Shown: positions 11,346 to 23,046 of the stretch, piece by piece
Numbering within the stretch: position 1 is the first letter of the stretch
Layout of the letters: each line of letters begins with the position of its first letter
Source: Muricea muricata
Lineage: Eukaryota; Cnidaria; Anthozoa; Malacalcyonacea; Plexauridae
Assembly (NCBI GenBank): GCA_963855995.1
Contig: OY979725.1
Coordinates: forward strand, 5,776,118-5,840,117
Length of the DNA: 64,000 nt
Direction of reading: 5' to 3'
Program-made: the position numbers and the translations under genes
Notes under the pieces: generated by a model
What the model was told of the DNA's origin: nothing
The model's database searches: none
The model's input: only the letters and a program-made list of their open reading frames with translations

Positions 11346-12956
11346 AGATGAGCGAAATAACATGTTGAAATGAGAAACCTATAACTTGCTTGTAAATTAA
11401 AAAAAACGATCTTAGAACCATCAAAATCGCGTTTTAAGCGTTCTAGAAGCGAGTTGAGCGTAAAACATGCTCAAATCACGAACTAAAAATTGCCGTCCTA
11501 AATCGATCACGGCGACGTTTTAGAGCTTATAATGGTGTTTTCAGTGCTAAAGTGAACGAGTTGAGCGCAATGATGTACTGCAATCACGGACCTAAAAGAG
11601 ACCTTCTAAATGGAAATTGCAGAACTTAGCAAGTCGGGAATCATGTTTTTGGTGCTCACACCATCAAGATGAGCGAAATAACATGTTGAAATGAGAAACC
11701 TATAACTTGCTTGTAAACTTAAAAAAACGATCTTAGAACCATCAAAATCGCGTTTTAAGCGTTCTAGAAGCGATTTGAGCGTAAAAACATGCTCAAATAA
11801 CGAACTAAAAATTACCGTCTTAAATCGATCACAGCGACGTTTTAAGGCTTAAAATGGTGTTTTCAGTGATAAAGTGAACGAGTTGAGCGCAATGATGTAC
11901 TGCAATCACGGACCTAAAAGAGACCTTCTAAATGGAAATTGCAGAACTTAGCAAGTCGGGAATCATGTTTTCGGCGCTCACACCATCGAGATGAGCGAAA
12001 TAACATGTTGAAATGAGAAACCTATAACTTGCTTGTAAACTAAAAAGAAACGATCTTAGAACCATCAAAATCGCGTTTTAAGCGTACTAGAAGCGATTTG
12101 AGCGTAAAAACATGCTCAAATCACGAACTAAAAATTGCCGTCCTAAATCGATCACGGCGACGTGTAAGAGCTTAAAATGGTGTTTTCAGTGCTAAAGTGA
12201 ACGAGTTGAGCGCAATGATGTACTGCAATCACGGACCTAAAAGAGATCTTCTAAATGGAAATTGCAGAACTTAGCTAGTCGGGAATCATGTTTTCGGCGC
12301 CCAAACCATCCAGATGAGCGAAATAACATGTTGAAATGAGAAACCTATAACTTGCTTGTAAACTGAAAAGAAACGATCTTAAAACCATCAAAATCGCGTT
12401 TTAAGCGTTCTAGAAGCGATTTGAGCGTAAAAACATATTCAAATCACGAACTAAAAATTACCGTCTTAAATCGATCACGGCGACGTTTTAGAGCTTAAAA
12501 TGGTGTTTTCAGTGCTAAAGTGAACGAGTTGAGCGCAATAATCTACTGCAATCACGGACCTAAAAGAGACCTTCTAAATGGAAATTGCAGAACTTAGCAA
12601 GTCGGGAATCATGTTTTCGGCGCTAAAACCATCGAGATGAGCGAAATAGCATGTTGAAATGAGAAACCTATAACTTGATTGTAAACTGAAAAGAAACGAT
12701 CTTAGAACCATCAAAATCGCGTTTTAAGCGTTCTAGAAGCGATTGGAGCGTAAAAACATGCTCAAATCACGAACTAAAAATTACCGTCTTAAATCGATCA
12801 CGGCGACATTTTAGAGCTTAAAATGGAGTTTTCGGTGCTAAAGTGAACGAGTTGAGCGCAATGATGTACTGCAATCACGGACCTAAAAGAGACCTTCTAA
12901 ATGGAAATTGCAGAACTTAGCAAGTCGGGAATCATGTTTTCGGCGCTCAAACCATC
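11346..12956. repeat. Array segment: five mixed monomers
   Basis: Monomers of several classes in sequence. It contains the first example of a recurrent cassette beginning at 11988: a CTCACACC monomer with ACGTGTAAGAGC, then a CGCCCAAACC monomer, then an AAATAGCATG monomer with GATTGGAGCG. The same order recurs later at 17543, 21755, 24983, 37465 and 42625. No gene is visible. Confidence 0.7.
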
Positions 12957-13600
12957 GAGATGAGCGAAATAACATGTTGAAATGAGAAACCTATAACTTG
13001 CTTGTAAACTGAAAAGAAACGATCTTAGAACAATCAAAAGCGCGTTTTAAGCGTTCTAGAAGCGATTTGAGCGTAAAAACATGTTCAAATCACGAACTAA
13101 AAATTACCGTCTTAAATCGATCACGGCGACGTTTTAGAGCTTAAAATGGTGTTTTCAGTGCTAAAGTGAACGAGTTGAGCGCAATAATGTACTCCAATCA
13201 CGGACCTAAAAGAGACCTTCTAAATGGAAATTGCAGAACTTAGCAAGTCGGGAATCATGTTTTCGGCGCTCAAACCATCGAGATGAGCGAAATAACATGT
13301 TGAAATGAGAAACCTATAACTTGCTTGTAAATTAAAAAAAACGATCTTAGAACCATCAAAATCGCGTTTTAAGCGTTTTAGAAGCGAGTTGAGCGTAAAA
13401 CATGCTCAAATCACGAACTAAAAATTGCCGTGCTAAATCGATCACGGCGACGTTTTAGAGCTTAAAATGGTGTTTTCAGTGCTAAAGTGAACGAGTTGAG
13501 CGCAATGATGTACTGCAATCACGGACCTAAAAGAGACCTTCTAAATGGAAATTGCCGAACTTAGCAAGTCGGGAATCATGTTTTCGGCACTCAAACCATC

Positions 13601-13666
13601 GAGATGAGCGAAATAAAAAACCTATAACTTGTTTAAATAAGAAATAAGAAACCTATAACTTGCTTG
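13601..13666 (+). repeat. Monomer variant with 18-bp internal duplication (copy 3)
   Basis: Same structure as at 2286. It is part of the first 985-bp unit and is followed by ATCAGGTTAACGTTG. Confidence 0.85.
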
Positions 13667-14585
13667 TAAACGGAAAAGAAACGATCTTAGAACCATCAAA
13701 ATCGCGTTTTAAGCGTTCTAGAAGCGATTTGAGCGTAAACACATGCTCAAATCACGAACTAAAAATTACCGTCTTAAATCGATCAGGTTAACGTTGTAGA
13801 GCTGAAAATGGTGTTTTCAGTGCTAAAAAGAACGAGTTGAGCGCAAAGATGTACTGCAATCACGGACCAAAAAGAGACCTTCTAAATGGAAATTGCAGAA
13901 CTTAGCAAGTCGGGAATCATGTTTTCGGCGCTCAAACCATCGAGATGAGCGAAATAACATGTTGAAATGAGAAACCTATAACTTGCTTGTAAACTGAAAA
14001 GAAACGATCTTAGAACAATCAAAAGCGCGTTTTAAGCGTTCTAGAAGCGATTTGAGCGTAAAAACATGTTCAAATCACGAACTAAAAATTACCGTCTTAA
14101 ATCGATCACGGCGACGTTTTAGAGCTTAAAATGGTGTTTTCAGTGCTAAAGTGAACGAGTTGAGCGCAATAATGTACTCCAATCACGGACCTAAAAGAGA
14201 CCTTCTAAATGGAAATTGCAGAACTTAGCAAGTCGGGAATCATGTTTTCGGCGCTCAAACCATCGAGATGAGCGAAATAACATGTTGAAATGAGAAACCT
14301 ATAACTTGCTTGTAAATTAAAAAAAACGATCTTAGAACCATCAAAATCGCGTTTTAAGCGTTTTAGAAGCGAGTTGAGCGTAAAACATGCTCAAATCACG
14401 AACTAAAAATTGCCGTCCTAAATCGATCACGGCGACGTTTTAGAGCTTAAAATGGTGTTTTCAGTGCTAAAGTGAACGAGTTGAGCGCAATGATGTACTG
14501 CAATCACGGACCTAAAAGAGACCTTCTAAATGGAAATTGCCGAACTTAGCAAGTCGGGAATCATGTTTTCGGCACTCAAACCATC

Positions 14586-14651
14586 GAGATGAGCGAAATA
14601 AAAAACCTATAACTTGTTTAAATAAGAAATAAGAAACCTATAACTTGCTTG
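14586..14651 (+). repeat. Monomer variant with 18-bp internal duplication (copy 4)
   Basis: Same structure, 985 bp after copy 3. It ends the second trimer and begins the first dimer. Confidence 0.85.
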
Positions 14652-15248
14652 TAAACGGAAAAGAAACGATCTTAGAACCATCAAAATCGCGTTTTAAGCG
14701 TTCTAGAAGCGATTTGAGCGTAAACACATGCTCAAATCACGAACTAAAAATTGCCGTCTTAAATCGATCAGGTTAACGTTGTAGAGCTGAAAATGGTGTT
14801 TTCAGTGCTAAAAAGAACGAGTTGAGCGCAAAGATGTACTGCAATCACGGACCTAAAAGAGACCTTCTAAATGGAAATTGCCGAACTTAGCAAGTCGGGA
14901 ATCATGTTTTCGGCGCTCAACCTATCGAGATGAGCGAAATAACATGTTGAAATGAGAAACGTATAACTTCCTTGTAAATTTAAAAAAACGATCTTAGAAC
15001 CATCAAAATCGCGTTTTAAGCGTTCTAGAAGCGATTTGAGCGTAAAAACATGCTCAAATCACGAACTAAAAATTGCCGTCCAAAATCGATCACGGCGACG
15101 TTTTAGAGCTTAAAATGGTGTTTTCAGTGCTAAAGTGAACGAGTTGAGCGCAATGATGTACTGCAATCACGGACCTAAAAGAGACCTTCTAAATGGAAAT
15201 TGCAGAACTTAGCAAGTCGGGAATCATGTTTTCGGCACTCAAACCATC

Positions 15249-15314
15249 GAGATGAGCGAAATAAAAAACCTATAACTTGTTTAAATAAGAAATAAGAAAC
15301 CTATAACTTGCTTG
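15249..15314 (+). repeat. Monomer variant with 18-bp internal duplication (copy 5)
   Basis: Same structure, 663 bp after copy 4, in the second dimer. Confidence 0.85.
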
Positions 15315-15911
15315 TAAACGGAAAAGAAACGATCTTAGAACCATCAAAATCGCGTTTTAAGCGTTCTAGAAGCGATTTGAGCGTAAACACATGCTCAAAT
15401 CACGAACTAAAAATTACCGTCTTAAATCGATCAGGTTAACGTTTTAGAGCTGAAAATGGTGTTTTCAGTGCTAAAGTGAACGAGTTGAGCGCAAAGATGT
15501 ACTGCAATCACGGACCTAAAAGAGACCTTCTAAATGGAAATTGCCGAACTTAGCAAGTCGGGAATCATGTTTTCGGCGCTCAACCTATCGAGATGAGCGA
15601 AATAACATGTTGAAATGAGAAACGTATAACTTCCTTGTAAATTTAAAAAAACGATCTTAGAACCATCAAAATCGCGTTTTAAGCGTTCTAGAAGCGATTT
15701 GAGCGTAAAAACATGCTCAAATCACGAACTAAAAATTGCCGTCCAAAATCGATCACGGCGACGTTTTAGAGCTTAAAATGGTGTTTTCAGTGCTAAAGTG
15801 AACGAGTTGAGCGCAATGATGTACTGCAATCACGGACCTAAAAGAGACCTTCTAAATGGAAATTGCAGAACTTAGCAAGTCGGGAATCATGTTTTCGGCA
15901 CTCAAACCATC

Positions 15912-15977
15912 GAGATGAGCGAAATAAAAAACCTATAACTTGTTTAAATAAGAAATAAGAAACCTATAACTTGCTTG
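15912..15977 (+). repeat. Monomer variant with 18-bp internal duplication (copy 6)
   Basis: Same structure, 663 bp after copy 5, in the third dimer. Confidence 0.85.
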
Positions 15978-16574
15978 TAAACGGAAAAGAAACGATCTTA
16001 GAACCATCAAAATCGCGTTTTAAGCGTTCTAGAAGCGATTTGAGCGTAAACACATGCTCAAATCACGAACTAAAAATTACCGTCTTAAATCGATCAGGTT
16101 AACGTTTTAGAGCTGAAAATGGTGTTTTCAGTGCTAAAGTGAACGAGTTGAGCGCAAAGATGTACTGCAATCACGGACCTAAAAGAGACCTTCTAAATGG
16201 AAATTGCCGAACTTAGCAAGTCGGGAATCATGTTTTCGGCGCTCAACCTATCGAGATGAGCGAAATAACATGGTGAAATGAGAAACGTATAACTTCCTTG
16301 TAAATTTAAAAAAACGATCTTAGAACCATCAAAATCGCGTTTTAAGCGTTCTAGAAGCGATTTGAGCGTAAAAACATGCTCAAATCACGAACTAAAAATT
16401 GCCGTCCTAAATCGATCACGGCGACGTTTTAGAGCTTAAAATGGTGTTTTCAGTGCTAAAGTGAACGAGTTGAGCGCAATGATGTACTGCAATCACGGAC
16501 CTAAAAGAGACCTTCTAAATGGAAATTGCAGAACTTAGCAAGTCGGGAATCATGTTTTTGGTGCTCACACCATC

Positions 16575-19500
16575 AAGATGAGCCAAATAACATGTTGAAA
16601 TGAGAAACCTATAACTTGCTTGTAAACTAAAAAAAACGATCTTAGAACCATCAAAATCGCGTTTTAAGCGTTCTAGAAGCGATTTGAGCGTAAAAACATG
16701 CTCAAATAACGAACTAAAAATTACCGTCTTAAATCGATCACAGCGACGTTTTAAGGCTTAAAATGGTGTTTTCAGTGATAAAGTGAACGAGTTGAGCGCA
16801 ATGATGTACTGCAATCAAGGACCTGAAAGAGATCTTCTAAATGGAAATTGCAGAACTTAGCAAGTCGGGATTCATGTTTTCGGCGCTCAAACCATCGAGA
16901 TGAGCGAAAAAACATGTTGAAATGAGAAACCTATAACTTGCTTGTAAACTGAAAAGAAACGATCTTAGAACCATCAAAATCGCGTTTTAAGCGTTCTAGA
17001 TGCGATTTGAGCGTAAAAACATGTTCAAATCACGAACTAAAAGTTACCGTCTTAAATCGATCACGGCGACGTTTTAGAGCTTAAAATGGTGTTTTTCAGT
17101 GCTAAAGTGAACGAGTTGAGCGCAATGATGTACTGCAATCACGGACCTAAAAGAGACCTTCTAAATGGAAATTGCAGAACTTAGCAAGTCGGGAATCATG
17201 TTTTCGGCGCTAAAACCATCGAGATCAGCGAAATAACATGTTGAAATGAGAAACCTATAACTTGCTTGTAAACTAAAAAAAACGATCTTAGAACCATCAA
17301 AATCGCGTTTTAAGCGTTCTAGAAGCGATTTGAGCGTAAAAACATGCTCAAATCACGAACTAAAAATTACCGTCTTAAATCGATCACACCGACGTTTTAA
17401 GGCTTAAAATGGTGTTTTCAGTGATAAAGTGAACGAGTTGAGCGCAATGATGTACAGCAATCACGGACCTAAAAGAGACCTTCTAAATGGAAATTGCAGA
17501 ACTTAGCAAGTCGGGAATCATGTTTTCGGCGCTCACACCATCGAGATGAGCGAAATAACATGTTGAAATGAGAAACCTATAACTTGCTTGTAAACTAAAA
17601 AGAAACGATCTTAGAACCATCAAAATCGCGTTTTAAGCGTTCTAGAAGCGATTTGAGCGTAAAAACATGCTCAAATCACGAACTAAAAATTGCCGTCCTA
17701 AATCGATCACGGACACGTGTAAGAGCTTAAAATGGTGTTTTCAGTGCTAAAGTGAACGAGTTGAGCGCAATGATGTACTGCAATCATGGACCTAAAAGAG
17801 ATCTTCTAAATGGAAATTGCAGAACTTCGCTAGTCGGGAATCATGTTTTCGGCGCCCAAACCATCGAGATGAGCGAAATAACATGTTGAAATGAGAAACC
17901 TATAACTTGCTTGTAAACTGAAAAGAAACGTTCTTAAAACCATCAAAATCGCGTTTTAAGCGTTCTAGAAGCGATTTGAGCGTAAAAACATATTCAAATC
18001 ACGAACTAAAAATTACCGTCTTAAATCGATCACGGCGACGTTTTAGAGCTTAAAATGGTGTTTTCAGTGCTAAAGTGAACGAGTTGAGCGCAATAATCTA
18101 CTGCAATCACGGACCTAAAAGAGACCTTCTAAATGGAAATTGCAGAACTTAGCAAGTCGGGAATCATGTTTTCGGCGCTAAAACCATCGAGATGAGCGAA
18201 ATAGCATGTTGAAATGAGAAACCTATAACTTGATTGTAAACTGAAAAGAAACGATCTTAGAACCATCAAAATCGCGTTTTAAGCGTTCTAGAAGCGATTG
18301 GAGCGTAAAAACATGCTCAAATCACGAACTAAAAATTACCGTCTTAAATCGATCACGGCGACGTTTTAGAGCTTAAAATGGAGTTTTCGGTGCTAAAGTG
18401 AACGAGTTGAGCGCAATGATGTACTGCAATCACGGACCTAAAAGAGACCTTCTAAATGGAAATTGCAGAACTTAGCAAGTCGGGAATCATGTTTTCGGCG
18501 CTCAAACCATCGAGATGAGCGAAATAACATGTTGAAATGAGAAACCTATAACTTGCTTGTAAACTGAAAAGAAACGATCTTAGAACAATCAAAAGCGCGT
18601 TTTAAGCGTTCTAGAAGCGATTTGAGCGTAAAAACATGTTCAAATCACGAACTAAAAATTACCGTCTTAAATCGATCACGGCGACGTTTTAGAGCTTAAA
18701 ATGGTGTTTTCAGTGCTAAAGTGAACGAGTTGAGCGCAATAATGTACTCCAATCACGGACCTAAAAGAGACCTTCTAAATGGAAATTGCAGAACTTAGCA
18801 AGTCGGGAATCATGTTTTCGGCGCTCAAACTATCGAGATGAGCGAAATAACATGTTGAAATGAGAAACCTATAACTTGCTTGTAAATTAAAAAAAACGAT
18901 CTTAGAACCATCAAAATCGCGTTTTAAGCGTTTTAGAAGCGAGTTGAGCGTAAAACATGCTCAAATCACGAACTAAAAATTGCCGTCCTAAATCGATCAC
19001 GGCGACGTTTTAGAGCTTAAAATGGTGTTTTCAGTGTTAAAGTGAACGAGTTGAGCGCAATGATGTGCTCCAATCACGGACCTAAAAGAGACCTTCTAAA
19101 TGGAAATTGCAGAACTTAGCAAGTCGGGAATCATGTTTTCGGCACTCAAACCATCGAGATGAGCGAAATAAAAAACCTATAACTTGTTTAAATAAGAAAT
19201 AAGAAACCTATAACTTGCTTGTAAACGGAAAAGAAACGATCTTAGAACCATCAAAATCGCGTTTTAAGCGTTCTAGAAGCGATTTGAGCGTAAACACATG
19301 CTCAAATCACGAACTAAAAATTACCGTCTTAAATCGATCAGGTTAACGTTTTAGAGCTGAAAATGGTGTTTTCAGTGCTAAAGTGAACGAGTTGAGCGCA
19401 AAGATGTACTGCAATCACGGACCTAAAAGAGACCTTCTAAATGGAAATTGCCGAACTTAGCAAGTCGGGAATCATGTTTTCGGCGCTCAACCTATCGAGA

Positions 19501-19818
19501 TGAGCGAAATAACATGGTGAAATGAGAAACGTATAACTTCCTTGTAAATTTAAAAAAACGATCTTAGAACCATCAAAATCGCGTTTTAAGCGTTCTAGAA
19601 GCGATTTGAGCGTAAAAACATGCTCAAATCACGAACTAAAAATTGCCGTCCTAAATCGATCACGGCGACGTTTTAGAGCTTAAAATGGTGTTTTCAGTGC
19701 TAAAGTGAACGAGTTGAGCGCAATGATGTACTGCAATCACGGACCTAAAAGAGACCTTCTAAATGGAAATTGCAGAACTTAGCAAGTCGGGAATCATGTT
19801 TTTGGTGCTCACACCATC
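16575..19818. repeat. Higher-order repeat: 10 monomers, 3244 bp (copy 0)
   Basis: Begins with a TTTTTGGTGCTCACACCATCAAG monomer-class boundary and ends just before the same boundary at 19819. It holds the cassette CACACCGACG, ACGTGTAAGAGC, CGCCCAAACC, AAATAGCATG and AACAATCAAAAGCG, then one 18-bp-insertion monomer at 19156 and an AACGTATAACTTCC monomer. Its internal order differs from the next two copies, which lack the insertion pair and have three extra monomers near the start. It is therefore related but rearranged. Confidence 0.75.
19156..19221 (+). repeat. Monomer variant with 18-bp internal duplication (copy 7)
   Basis: Same structure, 3244 bp after copy 6. It is the last one in the window; none is seen in the remaining 44 kb. 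Confidence 0.85.
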
Positions 19819-22800
19819 AAGATGAGCCAAATAACATGTTGAAATGAGAAACCTATAACTTGCTTGTAAACTAAAAAAAACGATCTTAGAACCATCAAAA
19901 TCGCGTTTTAAGCGTTCTAGAAGCGATTTGAGCGTAAAAACATGCTCAAATAACGAACTAAAAATTACCGTCTTAAATCGATCACAGCGACGTTTTAAGG
20001 CTTAAAATGGTGTTTTCAGTGATAAAGTGAACGAGTTGAGCGCAATGATGTACTGCAATCAAGGACCTAAAAGAGATCTTCTAAATGGAAATTGCAGAAC
20101 TTAGCAAGTCGGGATTCATGTTTTCGGCGCTCAAACCATCGAGATGAGCGAAATAACATGTTGAAATGAGAAACCTATAACTTGCTTGTAAACTGAAAAG
20201 AAACGATCTTAGAACCATCAAAATCGCGTTTTAAGCGTTCTAGAAGCGATTTGAGCGTAAAAACATGTTCAAATCACGAACTAAAAATTACCGTCTTAAA
20301 TCGATCACGGCGACGTTTTAGAGCTTAAAATGGTGTTTTTCAGTGCTAAAGTGAACGAGTTGAGCGCAATGATGTACTGCAATCACGGACCTAAAAGAGA
20401 CCTTCTAAATGGAAATTGCAGAACTTAGCAAGTCGGGAATCATGTTTTCGGCGCTAAAACCATCGAGATGAGCGAAATAACATGTTGAAATGAGAAACCT
20501 ATAACTTGCTTGTAAACTAAAAAAAACGATCTTAGAACCATAAAAATCGCGTTTTAAGCGTTCTAGAAGCGATTTGAGCGTAAAAACATGCTCAAATCAC
20601 GAACTAAAAATTACCGTCTTAAATCGATCACAGCGACGTTTTAAGGCTTAAAATGGTGTTTTCAGTGATAAAGTGAACGAGTTGAGCCCAATGATGTACT
20701 GCAATCACGGACCTAAAAGAGACCTTCTAAATGGAAATTGCAGAACTTAGCAACTCGGGAATCATGTTTTTGGTGCTCACACCATCAAGATGAGCGAAAT
20801 AACATGTTGAAATGAGAAACCTATAACTTGCTTGTAAACTAAAAAAAACGATCTTAGAACCATCAAAATCGCGTTTTAAGCGTTCTAGAAGCGATTTGAG
20901 CGTAAAAACATGCTCAAATAACGAACTAAAAATTACCGTCTTAAATCGATCACAGCGACGTTTTAAGGCTTAAAATGGTGTTTTCAGTGATAAAGTGAAC
21001 GAGTTGAGCGCAATGATGTACTGCAATCAAGGACCTAAAAGAGATCTTCTAAATGGAAATTGCAGAACTTAGCAAGTCGGGATTCATGTTTTCGGCGCTC
21101 AAACCATCAAGATGAGCGAAAAAACATGTTGAAATGAGAAACCTATAACTTGTTTGTAAACTGAAAAGAAACGATCTTAGAACCATCAAAATCGCGTTTT
21201 AAGCGTTCTAGATGCGATTTGAGCGTAAAAACATGTTCAAATCACGAACTAAAAATTACCGTCTTAAATCGATCACGGCGACGTTTTAGAGCTTAAAATG
21301 GTGTTTTTCAGGGCTAAAGTGAACGAGTTGAGCGCAATGATGTACTGCAATCACGGACCTAAAAGAGACCTTCTAAATGGAAATTGCAGAACTTAGCAAG
21401 TCGGGAATCATGTTTTCGGCGCTAAAACCATCGAGATGAGCGAAATAACATGTTGAAATGAGAAACCTATAACTTGCTTGTAAACTAAAAAAAACGATCT
21501 TAGAACCATCAAAATCGCGTTTTAAGCGTTCTAGAAGCGATTTGAGCGTAAAAACATGCTCAAATCACGAACTAAAAATTACCGTCTTAAATCGATCACA
21601 CCGACGTTTTAAGGCTTAAAATGGTGTTTTCAGTGATAAAGTGAACGAGTTGAGCGCAATGATGTACAGCAATCACGGACCTAAAAGAGACCTTCTAAAT
21701 GGAAATTGCAGAACTTAGCAAGTCGGGAATCATGTTTTCGGCGCTCACACCATCGAGATGAGCGAAATAACATGTTGAAATGAGAAACCTATAACTTGCT
21801 TGTAAACTAAAAAGAAACGATCTTAGAACCATCAAAATCGCGTTTTAAGCGTTCTAGAAGCGATTTGAGCGTAAAAACATGCTCAAATCACGAACTAAAA
21901 ATTGCCGTCCTAAATCGATCACGGCGACGTGTAAGAGCTTAAAATGGTGTTTTCAGTGCTAAAGTGAACGAGTTGAGCGCAATGATGTACTGCAATCATG
22001 GACCTAAAAGAGATCTTCTAAATGGAAATTGCAGAACTTAGCTAGTCGGGAATCATGTTTTCGGCGCCCAAACCATCGAGATGAGCGAAATAACATGTTG
22101 AAATGAGAAACCTATAACTTGCTTGTAAACTGAAAAGAAACGATCTTAAAACCATCAAAATCGCGTTTTAAGCGTTCTAGAAGCGATTTGAGCGTAAAAA
22201 CATATTCAAATCACGAACTAAAAATTACCGTCTTAAAACGATCACGGCGACGTTTTAGAGCTTAAAATGGTGTTTTCAGTGCTAAAGTGAACGAGTTGAG
22301 CGCAATAATCTACTGCAATCACGGACCTAAAAGAGACCTTCTAAATGGAAATTGCAGAACTTAGCAAGTCGGGAATCATGTTTTCGGCGCTAAAACCATC
22401 GAGATGAGCGAAATAGCATGTTGAAATGAGAAACCTATAACTTGATTGTAAACTGAAAAGAAACGATCTTAGAACCATCAAAATCGCGTTTTAAGCGTTG
22501 TAGAAGCGATTGGAGCGTAAAAACATGCTCAAATCACGAACTAAAAATTACCGTCTTAAATCGATCACGGCGACGTTTTAGAGCTTAAAATGGAGTTTTC
22601 GGTGCTAAAGTGAACGAGTTGAGCGCAATGATGTACTGCAATCACGGACCTAAAAGAGACCTTCTAAATGGAAATTGCAGAACTTAGCAAGTCGGGAATC
22701 ATGTTTTCGGCGCTCAAACCATCGAGATGAGCGAAATAACATGTTGAAATGAGAAACCTATAACTTGCTTGTAAACTGAAAAGAAACGATCTTAGAACAA

Positions 22801-23046
22801 TCAAAAGCGCGTTTTAAGCGTTCTAGAAGCGATTTGAGCGTAAAAACATGTTCAAATCACGAACTAAAAATTACCGTCTTAAATCGATCACGGCGACGTT
22901 TTAGAGCTTAAAATGGTGTTTTCAGTGCTAAAGTGAACGAGTTGAGCGCAATGATGTACTGCAATCACGGACCTAAAAGAGACCTTCTAAATGGAAATTG
23001 CAGAACTTAGCAAGTCGGGAATCATGTTTTTGGTGCTCACACCATC
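19819..23046. repeat. Higher-order repeat: 10 monomers, 3228 bp (copy 1)
   Basis: Ten monomers from one CATCAAGATGAGCC boundary to the next. Private variants in order are ACCATAAAAATCG, GAGCCCAATG, GCAACTCGGG, TTTTTCAGGGC, CACACCGACG, ACGTGTAAGAGC, CAATCATGGACC, CTTAAAACGATC and GCGTTGTAGAAG. All recur exactly 3228 bp downstream. Only the last ~100 bases differ in a way I could see: GATGTACTGC here, AATGTACTCC in the next copy. Confidence 0.9.

Larger units (their letters stand above)
12957..14926. repeat. Higher-order repeat: 3 monomers, 985 bp, two copies
   Basis: Units start at 12957 and 13942. Each has an AACAATCAAAAGCG monomer, an ATTAAAAAAAACG monomer with GCGAGTTGAG, and a monomer with the 18-bp insertion (starts 13601 and 14586) plus ATCAGGTTAACGTTG and CTAAAAAGAACG. 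The period is 985 bp rather than 967 because of that insertion. The copies look nearly identical, so the duplication is recent. The last monomer overlaps the dimer repeat that follows. Confidence 0.85.
14586..16574. repeat. Higher-order repeat: 2 monomers, 663 bp, three copies
   Basis: Units start at 14586, 15249 and 15912. Each pairs one monomer with the 18-bp insertion with one CTCAACCTATCG monomer reading AACGTATAACTTCC. The third copy has ACATGGTG in place of ACATGTTG in the second monomer. A further copy of this dimer, including ACATGGTG, sits at 19156-19818, 3244 bp after the third, which ties the dimer into the 10-monomer repeat downstream. Confidence 0.87.
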
